Of a DNA stretch of 64,000 nt, positions 26,678 through 35,195 are shown in pieces. Origin of the DNA: Oligoflexia bacterium (GTDB lineage Bacteria; Bdellovibrionota_G; JANQFH01); the NCBI GenBank assembly GCA_028277945.1, contig JANQFH010000021.1:1-64000 (forward strand), written 5' to 3'. Both the position numbers and the translations under genes were made by a program. The notes beneath the pieces are model-generated. The model searched no databases. It was given only the letters and a program-made list of their open reading frames with translations, and was not told the DNA's origin. Every line of letters begins with the position of its first letter. Within the stretch, counting starts at the first letter, position 1.

Positions 26678-29600
26678 GTGAGCTTTGTGCATCTACATCT
26701 CCACTCTCAGTATAGCCTACTTGATGGTTTCGTAACGTTTGCGCCCCTGCTTCAACGCGCGCGTGAGTTTGACATGCCTGCTGTTGCGCTTACCGATCAT
26801 GGCAACATGTTTGGGGCTTTGGAGTTTTATCAGCAGGCAAAGAAGATGGAGATCAAGCCAATTCTTGGCTGTGAAGTCTACGTGGCTCCCAATAGTCGCT
26901 TTGAGAAAAAACGTGAAGCAGGTAGGGCTAACCACCTCATTCTTCTCGCAAAAGATCACCAAGGTTATGCCAACCTATGTCGGCTTGTCAGTGCTGGTTA
27001 TTTTGAGGGTTTTTACTACAGACCGCGAGTGGATCGAGAACTCCTCAAACAGCATGCCAACGGCTTGATCTGCCTTAGTGCCTGTTTGGCAGGGGAAATC
27101 CCTTCTCTGCTGTTAGCCGGGCTAGACGAGGAAGCCAAAAAACGTGCCCGCACCTATCAGGAGATTTTCGGGGAGGAAAACTTTTACATCGAGCTGCAAG
27201 ATCACGGTCTTGAGCAGCAGGCACGCATCAACCCCAAGCTTGTCGATTTGGCCCGTGAGCTCTCGGCGCCCATGGTGGCAACGAACGATTGCCATTATTT
27301 GCAACGTCGTGATGCACGTAACCATGATGTGCTTTTGTGTATCCAAGGGGGCAAGACGGTAGACGACCCAAACCGTCTGCGTTTTCATAATGATGAGTTT
27401 TATTTCAAGTCAGCAGAAGAGATGGCAGAGAGGTTTTCCACCCACGCCGAAGCCATTAGCAATACGCTCGAGATTAGCAACCGCATCAACCTAGAGTTTT
27501 CTTTTGGTAAGCTGCTCTTTCCCAGCTTCAAACTGCCTGGGGCAGTCACGCCCGATGAGCGTCTCGAGACGCTGGCGAAGGAGGGTCTGGAAAAACGTCT
27601 GCAACAGATTGTGGCAAAGCAGCAAAATGACCCTAGTACAAACAAAATAGAGATGGCTCAGTACCACGAGCGGCTGGAGTATGAGCTTGAGACGATAAAA
27701 AAGATGGAATTTAGCGGTTACTTTTTGATTGTGGCTGACTTTATTGCCTTTGCCAAACGTGAGGGCATTCCGGTCGGTCCTGGTCGTGGTTCTGCTGCTG
27801 GCAGTCTGGTGGCCTATGCGCTTGAGGTTACCGACATTGACCCGCTCGCTTACAATTTACTCTTTGAACGGTTTCTTAATCCTGAGCGCATCAGTATGCC
27901 GGATATTGACATTGACTTCTGCGTTCGTGGCCGTGATCGGGTTATCCAGTATGTAGCGCAGAAGTATGGTGAGGGTAGCGATGAGGTGGCCCAGGCTAAG
28001 GTGGCGCAAATCATCACCTTTGGCAAAATGAAGGCGCGCGCGGTTATCCGCGATGTGGGCCGGGTGTTGAACATGCCTTATGGTGAGGTTGATCGAATTG
28101 CTAAGATGGTGCCCTTTGCCATCAATATTACTCTTGCGGAAGCGTTCGCGCAGGAACCAAGGTTTCAGCAGTTGCGCCAGCAAAACCGGCAGATAGACGA
28201 ACTCTTAGACATTGCTGAGGCTTTAGAGGGTTTAGTACGTCATGCCTCAACCCATGCCGCCGGTGTCGTGGTGTCAGACGATCGACCGTTGGTTGACCAT
28301 ATGCCACTCTTTCGCGGTAGTGAGGGTGAGGTTTCAACCCAGTATGACATGAAGATGGTCGAGGCATTAGGTTTGATCAAGTTTGACTTCCTTGGTCTTA
28401 AGACGCTTACCGTAATCCATGAGACCGTCGAGCTGATAAAAAAGAACTACGACAAAGAGATAATCGTCGAGAATCTACCGCTCGGCGATGCCAAGGTCTA
28501 TGAGCTTCTCAGCCGTGGTGACACCACGGGTATTTTTCAGCTTGAGAGTTCGGGTATGCGTGACCTGATAACCCGTCTAAAGCCAGGGGGCTTTGGCGAC
28601 ATTATCGCCCTAGTGGCCCTCTACCGTCCAGGCCCCTTAGGAAGCGGTATGGTCGACGACTTTATCAAGCGAAAGCATGGTGTCATTCCCATTGTCTATG
28701 AACTACCTGAGTTAAAGGAGATCTTGCGAGAGACCTATGGCGTTATTCTCTACCAGGAGCAGGTCATGCAGATTGCCGTCAAACTCGCCAACTACACCAT
28801 GGCCGATGCCGACATCCTCCGTAAGGCCATGGGCAAGAAGATCCCTGCGGTTATGTTGCAGCAAAAAGAGAAGTTCATGCGTGGTGCTTTGCATAACAAC
28901 GTGCCACCAGCAAAAGCAGAACGGCTATTTGATCTGATGGTGAAGTTTGGCGGTTATGGTTTTAATAAATCTCACAGTACTGCCTATGCGCTTATTGCTT
29001 ATCAGACAGCTTACCTAAAAGCTCACTACCCTGTGGAGTTTATGTCGGTGTTGCTCTCGGAGGATATCAACAATACTGACAAAATTATCAGTTACATTAC
29101 GAACTGCCATGACGAGGGGATAGAAGTTTTACCGCCGAATGTCAACCAGAGCCAGCGCAACTTTGAACCCGTGGCCGATAAAATTCGTTTTGGACTTGCG
29201 GCAGTTAAGGGTATTGGCGATGCCGCAATCGAGGCGATTGTTGAAGCGCGAAATGAGCAGGGTCCATTTAAAGATGTGGTCGACTTTGCTGAAAGAGTAG
29301 ACTTAAATCGAGTCAACCGTAGAGTCTTTGAAGCGCTGATAAAGTGTGGCGGCTTTGATGACTTTGGCATGGAGCGCTCGCGTATGTTTGCCAGCCTTGA
29401 TCAGATTGTGGAATTGGGCCAAGCGTTTCAACGACGTCAGTCTACCGGCCAGGTAGGTCTGTTTGACTCGCAGGCCGAAGGTGCTGCGCCGACGTTTTTT
29501 CCCAAAGTGGAGGAGTGGGAGGAGAAGGTAAAGCTGAACTTTGAAAAGGAGTCTGTGGGTTTTTATCTGACCGGACATCCTCTAACCAAATACCGACCGC

Positions 29601-30163
29601 TTATGACTCGGCTTGGCTGTTTGGACATTAGTGAAGTTCACAGTAGAGAGGAGAGACAGCAGATACGTGTTGGTGCGGTTGTTACTACCAGTAAGGAGAT
29701 CACAACGCGTAAGGGGGACCGCATGGCTTTTGTAACATTAGAGGATCTCAAAGGCACGGTGGAAGGTGTGGTCTTTGCGGATGTTTATCGCGATAGTGTC
29801 GATCTCATCAAAGGCGATGAACCGCTTTGTGTGCATGGAACTGTCGACTGTGGTGAAGAAAAGAACAAGTTGATTGTGCAACGTATTGTGCCTTTGGCAG
29901 AGGCAGAAGAGTCCTATGCAGAAAGAGTGGACGTAAAGTGTGAGAGCGCACGTCTGCCACAAGAGCGGCTTGCAGCAGTGAAGAAGGCAATGCAAAAATT
30001 TCCGGGCGCGTGTGCGACGTTTCTACATCTCCATTTGGAAGACGACCGGGTTGTCACCTTAGCGCTACCGCGGGAGAACTGGGTCAAGCCTGGCGAGGAA
30101 TTTGTTCAAGCACTCACCGAAGCCGCCGGCGACCCCCAAGCCATCCGCATCGAAGTCAGCTAA
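26678..30163 (+). CDS. dnaE: DNA polymerase III alpha subunit
   Basis: An 1161-residue replicative polymerase of the DnaE1 type. It opens with the PHP domain (FVHLHLHSQYSLLDG, LTDHGNMFG). The polymerase active-site aspartates are in MPDIDIDFC near 407 and in LIKFDFLGLKTL near 568. Further segments are GPGRGSAAGSLVAYAL, FGGYGFNKSHSTAYALIAYQ, a helix-hairpin-helix region and an OB fold near 996 (VGAVVTTSKEITTRKGDRMA). Start is taken as GTG 26678 since it yields the canonical N-terminus; upstream in-frame ATGs lie inside guaA. It is co-oriented with guaBA only 7 bases downstream, so it is probably also transcribed with them. Confidence 0.96.
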   Translation: MSFVHLHLHSQYSLLDGFVTFAPLLQRAREFDMPAVALTDHGNMFGALEFYQQAKKMEIKPILGCEVYVAPNSRFEKKREAGRANHLILLAKDHQGYANLCRLVSAGYFEGFYYRPRVDRELLKQHANGLICLSACLAGEIPSLLLAGLDEEAKKRARTYQEIFGEENFYIELQDHGLEQQARINPKLVDLARELSAPMVATNDCHYLQRRDARNHDVLLCIQGGKTVDDPNRLRFHNDEFYFKSAEEMAERFSTHAEAISNTLEISNRINLEFSFGKLLFPSFKLPGAVTPDERLETLAKEGLEKRLQQIVAKQQNDPSTNKIEMAQYHERLEYELETIKKMEFSGYFLIVADFIAFAKREGIPVGPGRGSAAGSLVAYALEVTDIDPLAYNLLFERFLNPERISMPDIDIDFCVRGRDRVIQYVAQKYGEGSDEVAQAKVAQIITFGKMKARAVIRDVGRVLNMPYGEVDRIAKMVPFAINITLAEAFAQEPRFQQLRQQNRQIDELLDIAEALEGLVRHASTHAAGVVVSDDRPLVDHMPLFRGSEGEVSTQYDMKMVEALGLIKFDFLGLKTLTVIHETVELIKKNYDKEIIVENLPLGDAKVYELLSRGDTTGIFQLESSGMRDLITRLKPGGFGDIIALVALYRPGPLGSGMVDDFIKRKHGVIPIVYELPELKEILRETYGVILYQEQVMQIAVKLANYTMADADILRKAMGKKIPAVMLQQKEKFMRGALHNNVPPAKAERLFDLMVKFGGYGFNKSHSTAYALIAYQTAYLKAHYPVEFMSVLLSEDINNTDKIISYITNCHDEGIEVLPPNVNQSQRNFEPVADKIRFGLAAVKGIGDAAIEAIVEARNEQGPFKDVVDFAERVDLNRVNRRVFEALIKCGGFDDFGMERSRMFASLDQIVELGQAFQRRQSTGQVGLFDSQAEGAAPTFFPKVEEWEEKVKLNFEKESVGFYLTGHPLTKYRPLMTRLGCLDISEVHSREERQQIRVGAVVTTSKEITTRKGDRMAFVTLEDLKGTVEGVVFADVYRDSVDLIKGDEPLCVHGTVDCGEEKNKLIVQRIVPLAEAEESYAERVDVKCESARLPQERLAAVKKAMQKFPGACATFLHLHLEDDRVVTLALPRENWVKPGEEFVQALTEAAGDPQAIRIEVS

Positions 30164-30206
30164 CATCATACCCCACTACTTTTTGTAAACTCTTCCAAAG
30201 TGTTGT

Positions 30207-30350
30207 GGTGCTGTATCAGGTTCTCTTCCGAGGACGCAGTCCCTCGGCGTTTCGCCGCCTCGGGCTGCTTGGCTCTCGGTGTCGGCGTCTATTACAAGCA
30301 TGGATGCCGACACCTCCGAGACACCTCGTCAGAGAACCTGATACAGCACC
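30207..30350. repeat. large inverted repeat 1 (144 bp, 20-bp perfect arms)
   Basis: GGTGCTGTATCAGGTTCTCT (30207-30226) is exactly complementary to 30331-30350. Pairing continues imperfectly inside (CGAGG with CCTCG). The centre holds a second stem, GGTGTCGGC (30278-30286) with GCCGACACC (30306-30314), and a small CGGCG-TTT-CGCCG hairpin (30245-30257). The whole could fold as a branched RNA or extrude as a cruciform. There is no T-run after it, so it is not a textbook terminator. Confidence 0.85.
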
Positions 30351-30384
30351 TCTACAGCGTTGCTAGACTTAGCAAATATTGGAA

Positions 30385-30587
30385 TTAGAGAGGCAGCTGG
30401 GTTGTTTTGCAAGCGACTGTGGAGCCAGCCGATTTGTTCGGGAGCGCAGGCGAGGGGAAACCGATACGCGCTGCGCCTACGCTAGTAGCGCAGCGCGGGA
30501 ACGGAGGGGCCCCTGCCGGAGCGACCGTTAACAAATCGAGCTGGTGGAGCGCCGGAGCGTAGCAAAACAACCCAATTGCCTCTCTAA
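30385..30587. repeat. large inverted repeat 2 (203 bp, 26-base arms)
   Basis: Arms 30385-30410 (TTAGAGAGGCA, GC, TGGGTTGTTTTGC) and 30562-30587 pair at 24 of 26 positions. Inside are a second stem, CCAGC plus CGATTTGTT (30425-30438) with AACAAATCG plus GCTGG (30530-30544), and an apical stem CGCGCTGCGC (30467-30476) with GCGCAGCGCG (30488-30497). The stems are separated by purine-rich internal loops on both sides. The nested layout suggests selection on folded RNA or DNA. It lies between the convergent ends of dnaE and mreB. Confidence 0.85.
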
Positions 30588-30640
30588 ATCTAATGACTGC
30601 CAAAGTGTTTGTGGGACAGGAAGCTAGTAGAGTTATTGCA

Positions 30641-31675
30641 TTAGGCTGCGGTGGTGATGCGTTTGAGCAGGGGCAGGTTTTCCAAAAGCTTGCCTGCACC
30701 CATGACAACGCAGTTGAGTGGTTCTTCAGCGACAAACACCGGTAGTCCCGCCTCTTCAGTGAGTAGCTTATCAAGACCTTTGAGGAGGGCGCCGCCGCCT
30801 GTGAGGACAATACCGCGCTCTGAGATATCTGAGGCGAGTTCCGGTGGAGTCTTCTCCAGTGTGTTCTTAACGGCATCGACAATGGCACGGGTGGTTTCCT
30901 TGAGCGCTTCCCGCACCTCTTTGCCGGTCATCTCCACGGTCATGGGTATGCCGCGCACCAGATCTCTGCCGCGCACTTCCACGCTCTTTTCATGGCTGCC
31001 AGCTTTGACATTGCCCGCGTCAATCTTGATCTGTTCGGCCGTGGTTTCGCCAATGAGCAGGTTGTGTTTCTTTTTAACGTAGTTGATGATCGCCTCATCC
31101 ATGTGGTCGCCAGCAACACGGGCTGAGATCGAACAGACAATGCCCATCAGCGAAATTACCGCAACCTCGGTTGTTCCTCCGCCAATGTCTACCACCATGT
31201 TGCCAGAGGGCTCGGTGATCGGCATCTGTGCACCAATGGCTGCTGCAATGGGCTCTTCTATGAGGGCGACATTGCGCGCACCTGCAGAGAGCGCTGACTC
31301 AATGACCGCACGTTTTTCTACCGCGGTAATGCCTGAAGGGACGGAGATGACTATGCGGGGACGCACCCCCCAACGGCGGTTGTGCGCCTTGGCAATAAAG
31401 TACTTCAACATCTCTTCGGTAATATCGAAGTCGGCAATGACCCCCTCTTTCATGGGTCGGATGGCAATAATATTAGCCGGTGTTCTACCGAGCATCTCCT
31501 TGGCGGCCTTACCAACCGCACGCACCAATTTGTTGCCAGAGGTGGTCTTTTCAATGGCTACCACGGCAGGCTCGCTGATGATGATACCTTGACCTCTTTG
31601 GTAGACGAGGGTGTTGGCAGTGCCCAGGTCAATGGCAAGATCGGTTGAGAAGAGTCCAGCAATAGATTTCAGCAT
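30641..31675 (-). CDS. mreB: rod shape-determining protein MreB
   Basis: A 344-residue bacterial actin that forms membrane-bound filaments guiding lateral wall synthesis. Seen are the N-terminal membrane-binding start [20 protein letters not shown] (phosphate 1 loop), [15 protein letters not shown]-type phosphate 2 loop ([17 protein letters not shown]) and the adenosine motif [14 protein letters not shown]. Length and start agree with the family. The AAAGGAGG sequence abuts the ATG without a spacer, which is unusually close. mreC and mreD are not next to it; after mreB comes the palindrome region and dnaE, so mreB stands alone here. Confidence 0.96.
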   Translation of the reverse strand: MLKSIAGLFSTDLAIDLGTANTLVYQRGQGIIISEPAVVAIEKTTSGNKLVRAVGKAAKEMLGRTPANIIAIRPMKEGVIADFDITEEMLKYFIAKAHNRRWGVRPRIVISVPSGITAVEKRAVIESALSAGARNVALIEEPIAAAIGAQMPITEPSGNMVVDIGGGTTEVAVISLMGIVCSISARVAGDHMDEAIINYVKKKHNLLIGETTAEQIKIDAGNVKAGSHEKSVEVRGRDLVRGIPMTVEMTGKEVREALKETTRAIVDAVKNTLEKTPPELASDISERGIVLTGGGALLKGLDKLLTEEAGLPVFVAEEPLNCVVMGAGKLLENLPLLKRITTAA

Positions 31676-31691
31676 CCTCCTTTAATAAACA

Positions 31692-31768
31692 AAAAGCCCG
31701 AGGCTAACAATAGAATACTGGAGAATACTGGCGAACTAATGCGAGCTAGCGGGCTTTCGTGCTATGAT
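31692..31768. promoter_or_regulatory. mreB/DUF3047 divergent control region with inverted and tandem repeats
   Basis: AAAAGCCCG (31692-31700) is complementary to CGGGCTTT (31750-31757), forming the base of a long loop. Inside, AGAATACTGG is repeated twice in tandem. On the minus strand TTCGCC-17-TATTGT is a possible mreB promoter running through the tandem repeat. On the plus strand an extended -10, TGC-TATGAT (31760-31768), precedes the DUF3047 gene. Confidence 0.4.
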
Positions 31769-31789
31769 GACACCAGGAGGGAGAAAAGC

Positions 31790-32635
31790 TTGCCTCGAGT
31801 CATATTGCCAACAAGCTGGAATCGTAGAGCAAATATCTGGGCAGTGGTTTTGCTTCTGGGTGGTTGCTTTCCAGGTTTGGCGTCCACGCAGCAGCGACTT
31901 ACTCAGTTGGATCGCAGCCTCATCCATTCGCCGGCACCAGCGGTGACGCCTATAGGCGAGAACATGTTGATGTTAGAAGATTTTTCTGCGTACGTCGTGG
32001 GCAAGTTTCCCGATTATTGGCGAACCAAAGAGAAGCAGGGTATTGACTATTATAGAGTCGTTGCTGATGCCGCGGGGAGTCACTACCTCCGTGCGGATGT
32101 GGTCAAGGCTGGCAGCTCGATGTTTCGCCGCGTACAGTGGGACATCAAGAAGTATCCCGTCTTGGAGTGGCGTTGGCGTGGTCGGCTGCTACCAGAGAGG
32201 GGTAATGGCAAGCGACGTAGCACCAACGACAATGTTGTGGCGATCTACGTGGTTTTCCCCTTCCGTTGGGTTATTCCCGGCTGGTCTCTGCCCGATACGC
32301 TGAAGTATGCCTGGTCGACGACCCTACCGGTAGGTACGGAGTTTAGCAACGGCGCAAATCGCAATAAGGTATTCGTCCTGCGTCAGGGCAGTGAGCAGCT
32401 TGGCGAGTGGGTGGTGGAGCAGCGCAACATCTACAGGGATTACAAGAGACGTTACCGCAAGCGGAAGGTGCCAGATCCTATCGCCATTGGTGTGATTACC
32501 GATGCAGATAATACTAAGAGTCAGGCAGCGGGTGACTACGATTATTTTAAGATTATCGCGGCTGCCGAGATTGGTGAGGAGATGGTTGACAAAGACGCGG
32601 ATGTGGACAAGAGTCTCGAGGGCGAAAGCTGGTAA
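31790..32635 (+). CDS. DUF3047 lipoprotein or secreted protein
   Basis: A protein of about 281 residues with an N-terminal hydrophobic segment ending in VVLLLGGC, a probable lipobox. The rest is a DUF3047 domain, a jelly-roll-like family of unknown activity: KFPDYWRTKEKQGIDYYRVV, YPVLEWRWRG, DNVVAIYVVFPF, LKYAWSTTLPVGTEF and PIAIGVITDADNT. Start is taken as TTG 31790 because AGGAGG lies 9 bases upstream and the likely -10 box is at 31763-31768. The longer ATG 31739 would lie before that promoter. RNase P RNA follows 19 bases later on the same strand. Confidence 0.8.
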   Translation: MPRVILPTSWNRRANIWAVVLLLGGCFPGLASTQQRLTQLDRSLIHSPAPAVTPIGENMLMLEDFSAYVVGKFPDYWRTKEKQGIDYYRVVADAAGSHYLRADVVKAGSSMFRRVQWDIKKYPVLEWRWRGRLLPERGNGKRRSTNDNVVAIYVVFPFRWVIPGWSLPDTLKYAWSTTLPVGTEFSNGANRNKVFVLRQGSEQLGEWVVEQRNIYRDYKRRYRKRKVPDPIAIGVITDADNTKSQAAGDYDYFKIIAAAEIGEEMVDKDADVDKSLEGESW

Positions 32636-32654
32636 GAAATCATAACGTTGTTCC

Positions 32655-33008
32655 GCAGCAGACCGGGTGGTTGCTAGTGCTTTTATCGAGTACTAGAGGA
32701 AAGTCCGGGCACTACAGGGTAGGATACTGGGTAACGCCCAGGGAGAGCGATCTCCGGCAAGTGCCACAGAGAGGAGACCGCCAGCCCCAGGCTGGTAAGG
32801 GTGAAAGGGTGAGGTAAGAGCTCACCGGGACTCTGGTGACAGGGTTCGCATGGTAAACCCTATCTAGTGCAAGACCAAAAGGGAAGTCGTTTGAGAGTTA
32901 CCCGCTCGAGCTTTTGGGTTGGTCGCTTGAGATGGTCGGTAACGATCATCCTAGACAAATAGCCACCCTCCTTAAATGGAGACAGAACCCGGCTTATAGG
33001 TCTGCTGC
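32655..33008 (+). ncRNA. rnpB: RNase P RNA, bacterial type A
   Basis: The catalytic RNA that removes 5' leaders from pre-tRNAs. The terminal P1 helix is GCAGCAGACC (32655-32664) with GGTCTGCTGC (32999-33008). The two universally conserved blocks are present: GAGGAAAGTCCGGGC at 32696-32710 and ACAGAACCCGGCTTA at 32982-32996, which form the P4 pseudoknot region. Length about 354 nt is normal. Ends are set by the P1 pairing and may be off by a few bases. It abuts the 3' end of the convergent regulator gene. Confidence 0.95.
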
Positions 33009-33845
33009 TCATCTCTTTTGCGCGTGAGGTTTCTGTTTAAAGTTTCGAGGTGCGAGGAGAACACAGAGAGTATAGGGAGACCCCTCTTCATTTGGCGCTG
33101 GAACTTCGATATTTAAGAAATCTCCAACAACAAATTTAATGCTGCGCATGACCCGTTGCAGGTCTTCTTCAGAGAGTCTCTTGTTTGCTGTGGTACGGAA
33201 AGCACGGTCGCTTTCGATGTCTTCACCCTTAAGCGTATTCAAAATCCGAGTTGCCGCATGTTTAAAGTTCGAGTTTCGTAGTTTAAGAAAGTGTCGATCG
33301 TTTGGAATGTGCATGTAGACTTTTGGGTGGGAATACTTCTTACGTTCGTACTTGATAAGACCGGCAGCAACCAATTTGTCGAGGATAGCTTTTAACTTGC
33401 CCTTGGCCAGCCTGGTATGGTTCCAGATCTCTTGAAAGCTGAAATCAGAGTATTCATAGATAGCGAAGAAAGAGAGAATTTCCCAGTAAAGTGGGTCGCT
33501 CTCAAGCAGCGCTTTATGTCTCTCAGTAACGAGAAAGGTGTCTTCAAGGCTAATCTGAGATCCTAAGGGTACGGCCTTTTCAATACTAGCGTCGTCCCAA
33601 CGGAAAAAGCTACGACTTTCGTCGTCTGGCATCAATTCTTGGGCCCAAAGAAAGCAGGCCTTCTTTTTATTCATACCCAGCTTGTCGGAGATGAAAAGCA
33701 CGCTCTGTACATTTGGGAACTTGGTGCCACGTTCAATATTGGAGTAATACTCATAAGAAAAAGGTGCTTTTGCCGCCTGCCAGAACGCCTTAGCACTACG
33801 ATACTTGGTTGTACGGCTGACACGAATATAGTTGTAGATGGTCAC
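33009..33845 (-). CDS. TIGR02147/DUF4423-type regulator
   Basis: A 278-residue protein. The N-terminal 70 residues look like an HTH of the XRE kind (FSYEYYSNIERGTKFPNVQS), followed by a DUF4423-type region with a winged helix (FQEIWNHTRLAKGKLKAILDKLVAAGLIKYE) and a C-terminal domain. This layout is the TIGR02147 family, expanded in Bdellovibrio and Fibrobacter. It is divergent from a sigma-54 activator gene, with a perfect ATGTACA inverted repeat between them. It begins with GTG 33845 and has a weak ribosome-binding site, so the start is uncertain. The regulated targets are unknown; the divergent gene is the first candidate. Confidence 0.75.
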   Translation of the reverse strand: MTIYNYIRVSRTTKYRSAKAFWQAAKAPFSYEYYSNIERGTKFPNVQSVLFISDKLGMNKKKACFLWAQELMPDDESRSFFRWDDASIEKAVPLGSQISLEDTFLVTERHKALLESDPLYWEILSFFAIYEYSDFSFQEIWNHTRLAKGKLKAILDKLVAAGLIKYERKKYSHPKVYMHIPNDRHFLKLRNSNFKHAATRILNTLKGEDIESDRAFRTTANKRLSEEDLQRVMRSIKFVVGDFLNIEVPAPNEEGSPYTLCVLLAPRNFKQKPHAQKR

Positions 33846-33875
33846 GGCTCTGCTCGGTTTCGTGTTTCCAAAGCT

Positions 33876-33904
33876 CTGCTACACGTCTACGGTGTCCCTG
33901 TCAA
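33876..33904 (-). promoter_or_regulatory. promoter of the TIGR02147-type gene
   Basis: Minus strand TTGACA (33904-33899), 17-base spacer, TAGCAG (33881-33876). The -35 is a consensus match, the -10 is weak. Confidence 0.4.
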
Positions 33905-33910
33905 GTTTTC

Positions 33911-33937
33911 ATGTACAGATTGTACATTTTTTACAAT
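33911..33937. promoter_or_regulatory. operator-like inverted repeats between divergent regulators
   Basis: ATGTACA-GAT-TGTACAT (33911-33927) is a perfect 7+7 inverted repeat. It overlaps a second one, ATTGTA (33919-33924) with TACAAT (33932-33937). It lies between the -35 boxes of the two divergent promoters and could let one dimeric repressor control both genes. Confidence 0.55.
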
Positions 33938-33952
33938 ATGACCATTTTCTTA

Positions 33953-33990
33953 TTGACAGCCTGAGATAGGATCGAGTAAAAATACACTCG
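33953..33990 (+). promoter_or_regulatory. promoter of the sigma-54 activator gene
   Basis: TTGACA (33953-33958) with a weak -10, TAAAAA (33977-33982), 18 bases away. A short inverted repeat, CGAGT (33973-33977) with ACTCG (33986-33990), overlaps the -10. Confidence 0.4.
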
Positions 33991-34009
33991 GTTGATACAG
34001 TTGTAAACG

Positions 34010-35146
34010 GTGTCAGTCAAACTGGCGAATATCAATGAGTTGGGGGGAGTTCTAGCAGACACCATGGTAGCCAACTCCTTAAGCAAGCTTAAACGGGTTC
34101 AACCTTCGCACCAGGCGAAACAGATCTCGCAGGTTGCTGAAATCCGAGCCATCCACGATCCCATTCTAGGTGTTACTCCAGAGATTCTTGCAGCAAAGTC
34201 GCGAGTTAGAAAGTTAGCTGGGTATCCTTGTAATGCCCTATTGGTTGGAGAGAGTGGCACCGGCAAAGAGCTATTTGCGCACCTGATTCATGACCAAGAG
34301 CAAGATGCTCATAGACCTTTCATTACCGTTAACTGTGCCGCCATTCCCGATGAGCTGATCGAATCAGTTCTCTTTGGCCATGAAAAAGGCAGTTTTACCG
34401 GCGCCATAGATAAGCGCATCGGTAAGTTTGAACTTGCTAATGGCGGTGACATCTTTCTCGACGAAATTAGTTCGCTGAGTTTGAATTTGCAGACGAAGCT
34501 ACTACGAGTTCTTGAGAACAAAGAGATAGAGCGCGTTGGCGGTAATGCGACCATCCAGTTGAGTTTCCGGGTTATTTCCGCCACCAACCATAATCTTGAG
34601 CAATTGATTTCAGCGGGTCAATTTCGTGAGGACCTCTATTTCCGCTTAAAAGGTGTTGAGGTTCATCTGCCACCTTTAAGAGAGCGCCGAGAGGATATCA
34701 AACTGCTTGTGGATCATTACTTACGAAAATTTGCCAACGGCCACCGTAAATCGATCAGCGAGGCAGCACTTAAGGTGCTCTTTAACCATGAGTGGCGGGG
34801 TAATGTGCGGGAACTGAGAAACTGCATTCAGAGTCTCGTAGTCCTTACAGAGGGGCTCTGTATCAATGTGCATGACGTTCATGCGGAACTTACCAGTGGT
34901 GGCTCTGGCTCTTTGGACAGCCTATCTCATAACGCGGCCAACGACATTTCTAAGATTGGCGAAATAGAAGATCAAGCCACCTCCAAGCAGGCCTCATTGA
35001 AGACCGTGGTAGAGGACTATGAGCGGCAGGTCATCCTCAACGCGCTCAAGCGTAATCATTGGAGTAAGACAAGAACCTGCGATTTTCTGGGCATTACCCG
35101 TAATATGCTCTACCGCAAGATTGAGAGCCTAGGAATTCTCGTTTAA
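34010..35146 (+). CDS. sigma-54-dependent transcriptional activator without a sensor domain
   Basis: A 378-residue activator. After only about 50 residues of unassigned N-terminus the AAA+ domain begins: Walker A GESGTGKE near 80, GSFTGA near 127, Walker B GGDIFLDEISSL, and REDLYFRL. The end is a Fis-type helix-turn-helix (WSKTRTCDFLGITRNMLYRK). There is no receiver, PAS, GAF or FHA domain, so activity must be controlled by level, by a partner protein or be constitutive, as in the PspF class. The divergent TIGR02147-type regulator may be that partner. The start is uncertain: GTG 34010 is listed, ATG 34064 is a shorter option. Confidence 0.88.
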   Translation: MSVKLANINELGGVLADTMVANSLSKLKRVQPSHQAKQISQVAEIRAIHDPILGVTPEILAAKSRVRKLAGYPCNALLVGESGTGKELFAHLIHDQEQDAHRPFITVNCAAIPDELIESVLFGHEKGSFTGAIDKRIGKFELANGGDIFLDEISSLSLNLQTKLLRVLENKEIERVGGNATIQLSFRVISATNHNLEQLISAGQFREDLYFRLKGVEVHLPPLRERREDIKLLVDHYLRKFANGHRKSISEAALKVLFNHEWRGNVRELRNCIQSLVVLTEGLCINVHDVHAELTSGGSGSLDSLSHNAANDISKIGEIEDQATSKQASLKTVVEDYERQVILNALKRNHWSKTRTCDFLGITRNMLYRKIESLGILV

Positions 35147-35195
35147 TCCTGCTGGTTTTTTCGTTACACTAGCGAAGTGAATAGCCCAGGCTTGG

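Larger units (their letters stand above)
30195..30614. repeat. direct repeat flanking the twin palindromes
   Basis: CCAAAGTGTTGTGG (30195-30208) recurs as CCAAAGTGTTTGTGG (30600-30614), differing by one T. The two copies bracket almost the whole dnaE-mreB gap, with both large inverted repeats between them. They look like the duplication left by an insertion, or the ends of a mobile or amplified unit. No coding region lies inside. Confidence 0.55.

Noticed and set aside
30010-30366. Frame running from the dnaE end into the first palindrome
   Set aside because: It is out of frame with dnaE, crosses the inverted repeat and is Arg/Ser-rich without any motif.
30164-30640. CRISPR array or tandem repeats between dnaE and mreB
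   Set aside because: There are no regularly spaced identical repeats; the signal is made of inverted repeats plus one direct repeat pair.
31083-31592. Long plus-strand frame antisense to mreB
   Set aside because: Shadow of the mreB codons, rich in Ser/Met/Ala with no start signals.
31676-31680. Alternative mreB start because GGAGG directly touches the ATG
   Set aside because: The [10 protein letters not shown] start matches MreB proteins in sequence and length, so the close spacing is taken as real.
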